From the NCBI GenBank assembly GCA_964611755.1, contig CAZTBB010000046.1, positions 1 to 14,801 of the forward strand: DNA of 14,801 nt. The letters are read 5' to 3'. Below the pieces are notes generated by a model. It was not told where the DNA came from, made no database searches, and saw only the letters and a list, made by a program, of their open reading frames with translations. A program made the translations under genes and the position numbers. This DNA comes from CAZTBB01 sp964611755. Lineage in GTDB: Bacteria; Pseudomonadota; Alphaproteobacteria; Micavibrionales; Micavibrionaceae. The stretch's first letter is position 1. Every line of letters begins with the position of its first letter. This document shows positions 14,041-14,801 of the stretch, piece after piece.

Positions 14041-14801
14041 AAACGTGTTTACAAGACAACCATTCGGGAATGTCATCAGAACCCGATACGCCGTATTTTT
14101 GAAGTCCATCATCTGTGCGCATTTCAGCCTCAAATATTTTAATGGCACGGCCAATTTGTGATTTATATTGCTCATTCATTTTTGCGCCAACAAAATCATA
14201 TGACATCAAATCATCGTTAAATAATGCTCGTAATGTTTGTGGCGGGCTTGGGTTAATCTTATCGCCTTTTAAGGTCTTTGACTTGTTGACAATCCAATCA
14301 TAAACCAATTCATATTCGATGGCTTTTTCGAGTGATATATCCCACACGGCAAATTCAAAAATCTCGGACAGAGTTTTCTCGGGCTTGGCAATAAGCCCAT
14401 TGGCTTGATGCCAGAAATATCCGGCCGTAATGATTATTGGCGCAATATCCTGTGGCTTTACGCTTTTGAATTTTTTATGGATGTTGTCAATGATCGCATC
14501 GAGATTATCGCCGCTTTGAAAAAGACGTATAATTTCTTTGAATTCTTTTTTCTCTCTAATGGACTCGCGTATATTACGATCATCGGGGGCTAAGAGAGCA
14601 AAAAATTCAGCTTTTTCTTTTTCAAAACCATTATCAATCGAGTCGATAACGCGCAGGACCTCCAGTTTTTTAATGGTGTTATAATTATCAATAATATTGG
14701 CAAAGATTGTTTTTTGCTGTTCGTCCCAGAACAGAAATGACTCCAGACAAGGGTCATCATTTCCAAATAGTGCTTTGGGAAGATTTACGATGAATTTAGT
14801 A
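14039..14801 (-). CDS. unrecognised helical protein, N-terminus beyond the right edge
   Basis: I do not recognise this protein. The frame is open from the right edge of the window to the TAA at 14039-14041, giving at least 253 residues; a GTG at 14347 is an internal codon, not the start. The visible part begins FIVNLPKALFGNDDP and ends IPEWLSCKHV. It is rich in charged residues and reads as mostly helical (for example KALEVL-like heptads around the KKLEVLRVIDSI and EKEKAEFFALL stretches), with no signal peptide, membrane helix or obvious catalytic motif in view. Tryptophans and aromatic residues cluster in AGYFWHQANG. Codon use and composition do not stand out from the neighbours. The stop lies 41 bp before the lysyl-tRNA synthetase start on the same strand. 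Confidence 0.75.
   Translation of the reverse strand, partial: TKFIVNLPKALFGNDDPCLESFLFWDEQQKTIFANIIDNYNTIKKLEVLRVIDSIDNGFEKEKAEFFALLAPDDRNIRESIREKKEFKEIIRLFQSGDNLDAIIDNIHKKFKSVKPQDIAPIIITAGYFWHQANGLIAKPEKTLSEIFEFAVWDISLEKAIEYELVYDWIVNKSKTLKGDKINPSPPQTLRALFNDDLMSYDFVGAKMNEQYKSQIGRAIKIFEAEMRTDDGLQKYGVSGSDDIPEWLSCKHV

Noticed and set aside
14039..14347. A complete 102-residue gene starting at the GTG at 14347
   Set aside because: The same frame continues open upstream to the window edge, so this is only the C-terminal part of a longer gene.
1..14801. CRISPR arrays, insertion sequences, prophage genes, tRNA or rRNA genes
   Set aside because: Looked for repeat-spacer patterns, transposase motifs with terminal repeats, and tRNA or rRNA signatures; none was seen.

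Overview
This window looks like a piece of an alphaproteobacterial genome, probably a draft or metagenome assembly. It has moderate to low GC, a run of ten Ns at 712-721, and a set of genes typical of that class: an RluD pseudouridine synthase, a class I (archaeal-type) lysyl-tRNA synthetase, a hybrid histidine kinase with an HDFNN-type H box, and a metallophosphoesterase beside a GT4 glycosyltransferase. The species is not identifiable from sequence alone; assignment to a Micavibrio- or Rhodospirillales-like lineage is a guess.

Layout. (1) 1-1931, minus strand: a metallophosphoesterase of the UDP-2,3-diacylglucosamine diphosphatase-like group, cut by the left edge, and a GT4 glycosyltransferase with a histone-H1-like Lys/Ala/Ser tail. 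The assembly gap lies between them, so their adjacency is not proven. (2) 2049-4377, plus strand: an unrecognised exported protein that reads as a regular six-repeat beta-propeller, followed 7 nt later by rluD. (3) 4378-4673: about 300 bp without a convincing protein gene. It holds a promoter-like element, tandem repeats, several hairpins and a strong intrinsic terminator, and is the best candidate here for an undescribed small RNA. (4) 4674-6809, minus strand: an orphan YjbH-type outer-membrane protein for exopolysaccharide. (5) 6828-9366, plus strand: a membrane hybrid histidine kinase and a stand-alone CheY-like receiver, divergent from yjbH with only 18 bp between the chosen start codons. 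(6) 9422-12381, plus strand: glpD and glpK, the aerobic glycerol-3-phosphate module. (7) 12378-14801, minus strand: lysyl-tRNA synthetase, whose stop overlaps that of glpK, preceded by the C-terminal part of an unrecognised helical protein that runs off the right edge.

How the genes fit together. The left and middle parts lean toward the cell envelope: lipid or saccharide modification, an exported propeller, YjbH. The kinase and receiver could act together and, being divergent from yjbH, might influence it, but this is inference from position only. glpD and glpK form a simple catabolic operon in which GlpK phosphorylates glycerol and GlpD oxidises the product into the quinone pool and glycolysis. 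No phage, transposon, CRISPR array, tRNA or rRNA was seen. Most of the window is ordinary; the points worth following are the intergenic RNA candidate, the propeller protein, the H1-like glycosyltransferase tail, and the start-site arrangements of glpD and the yjbH/kinase pair.
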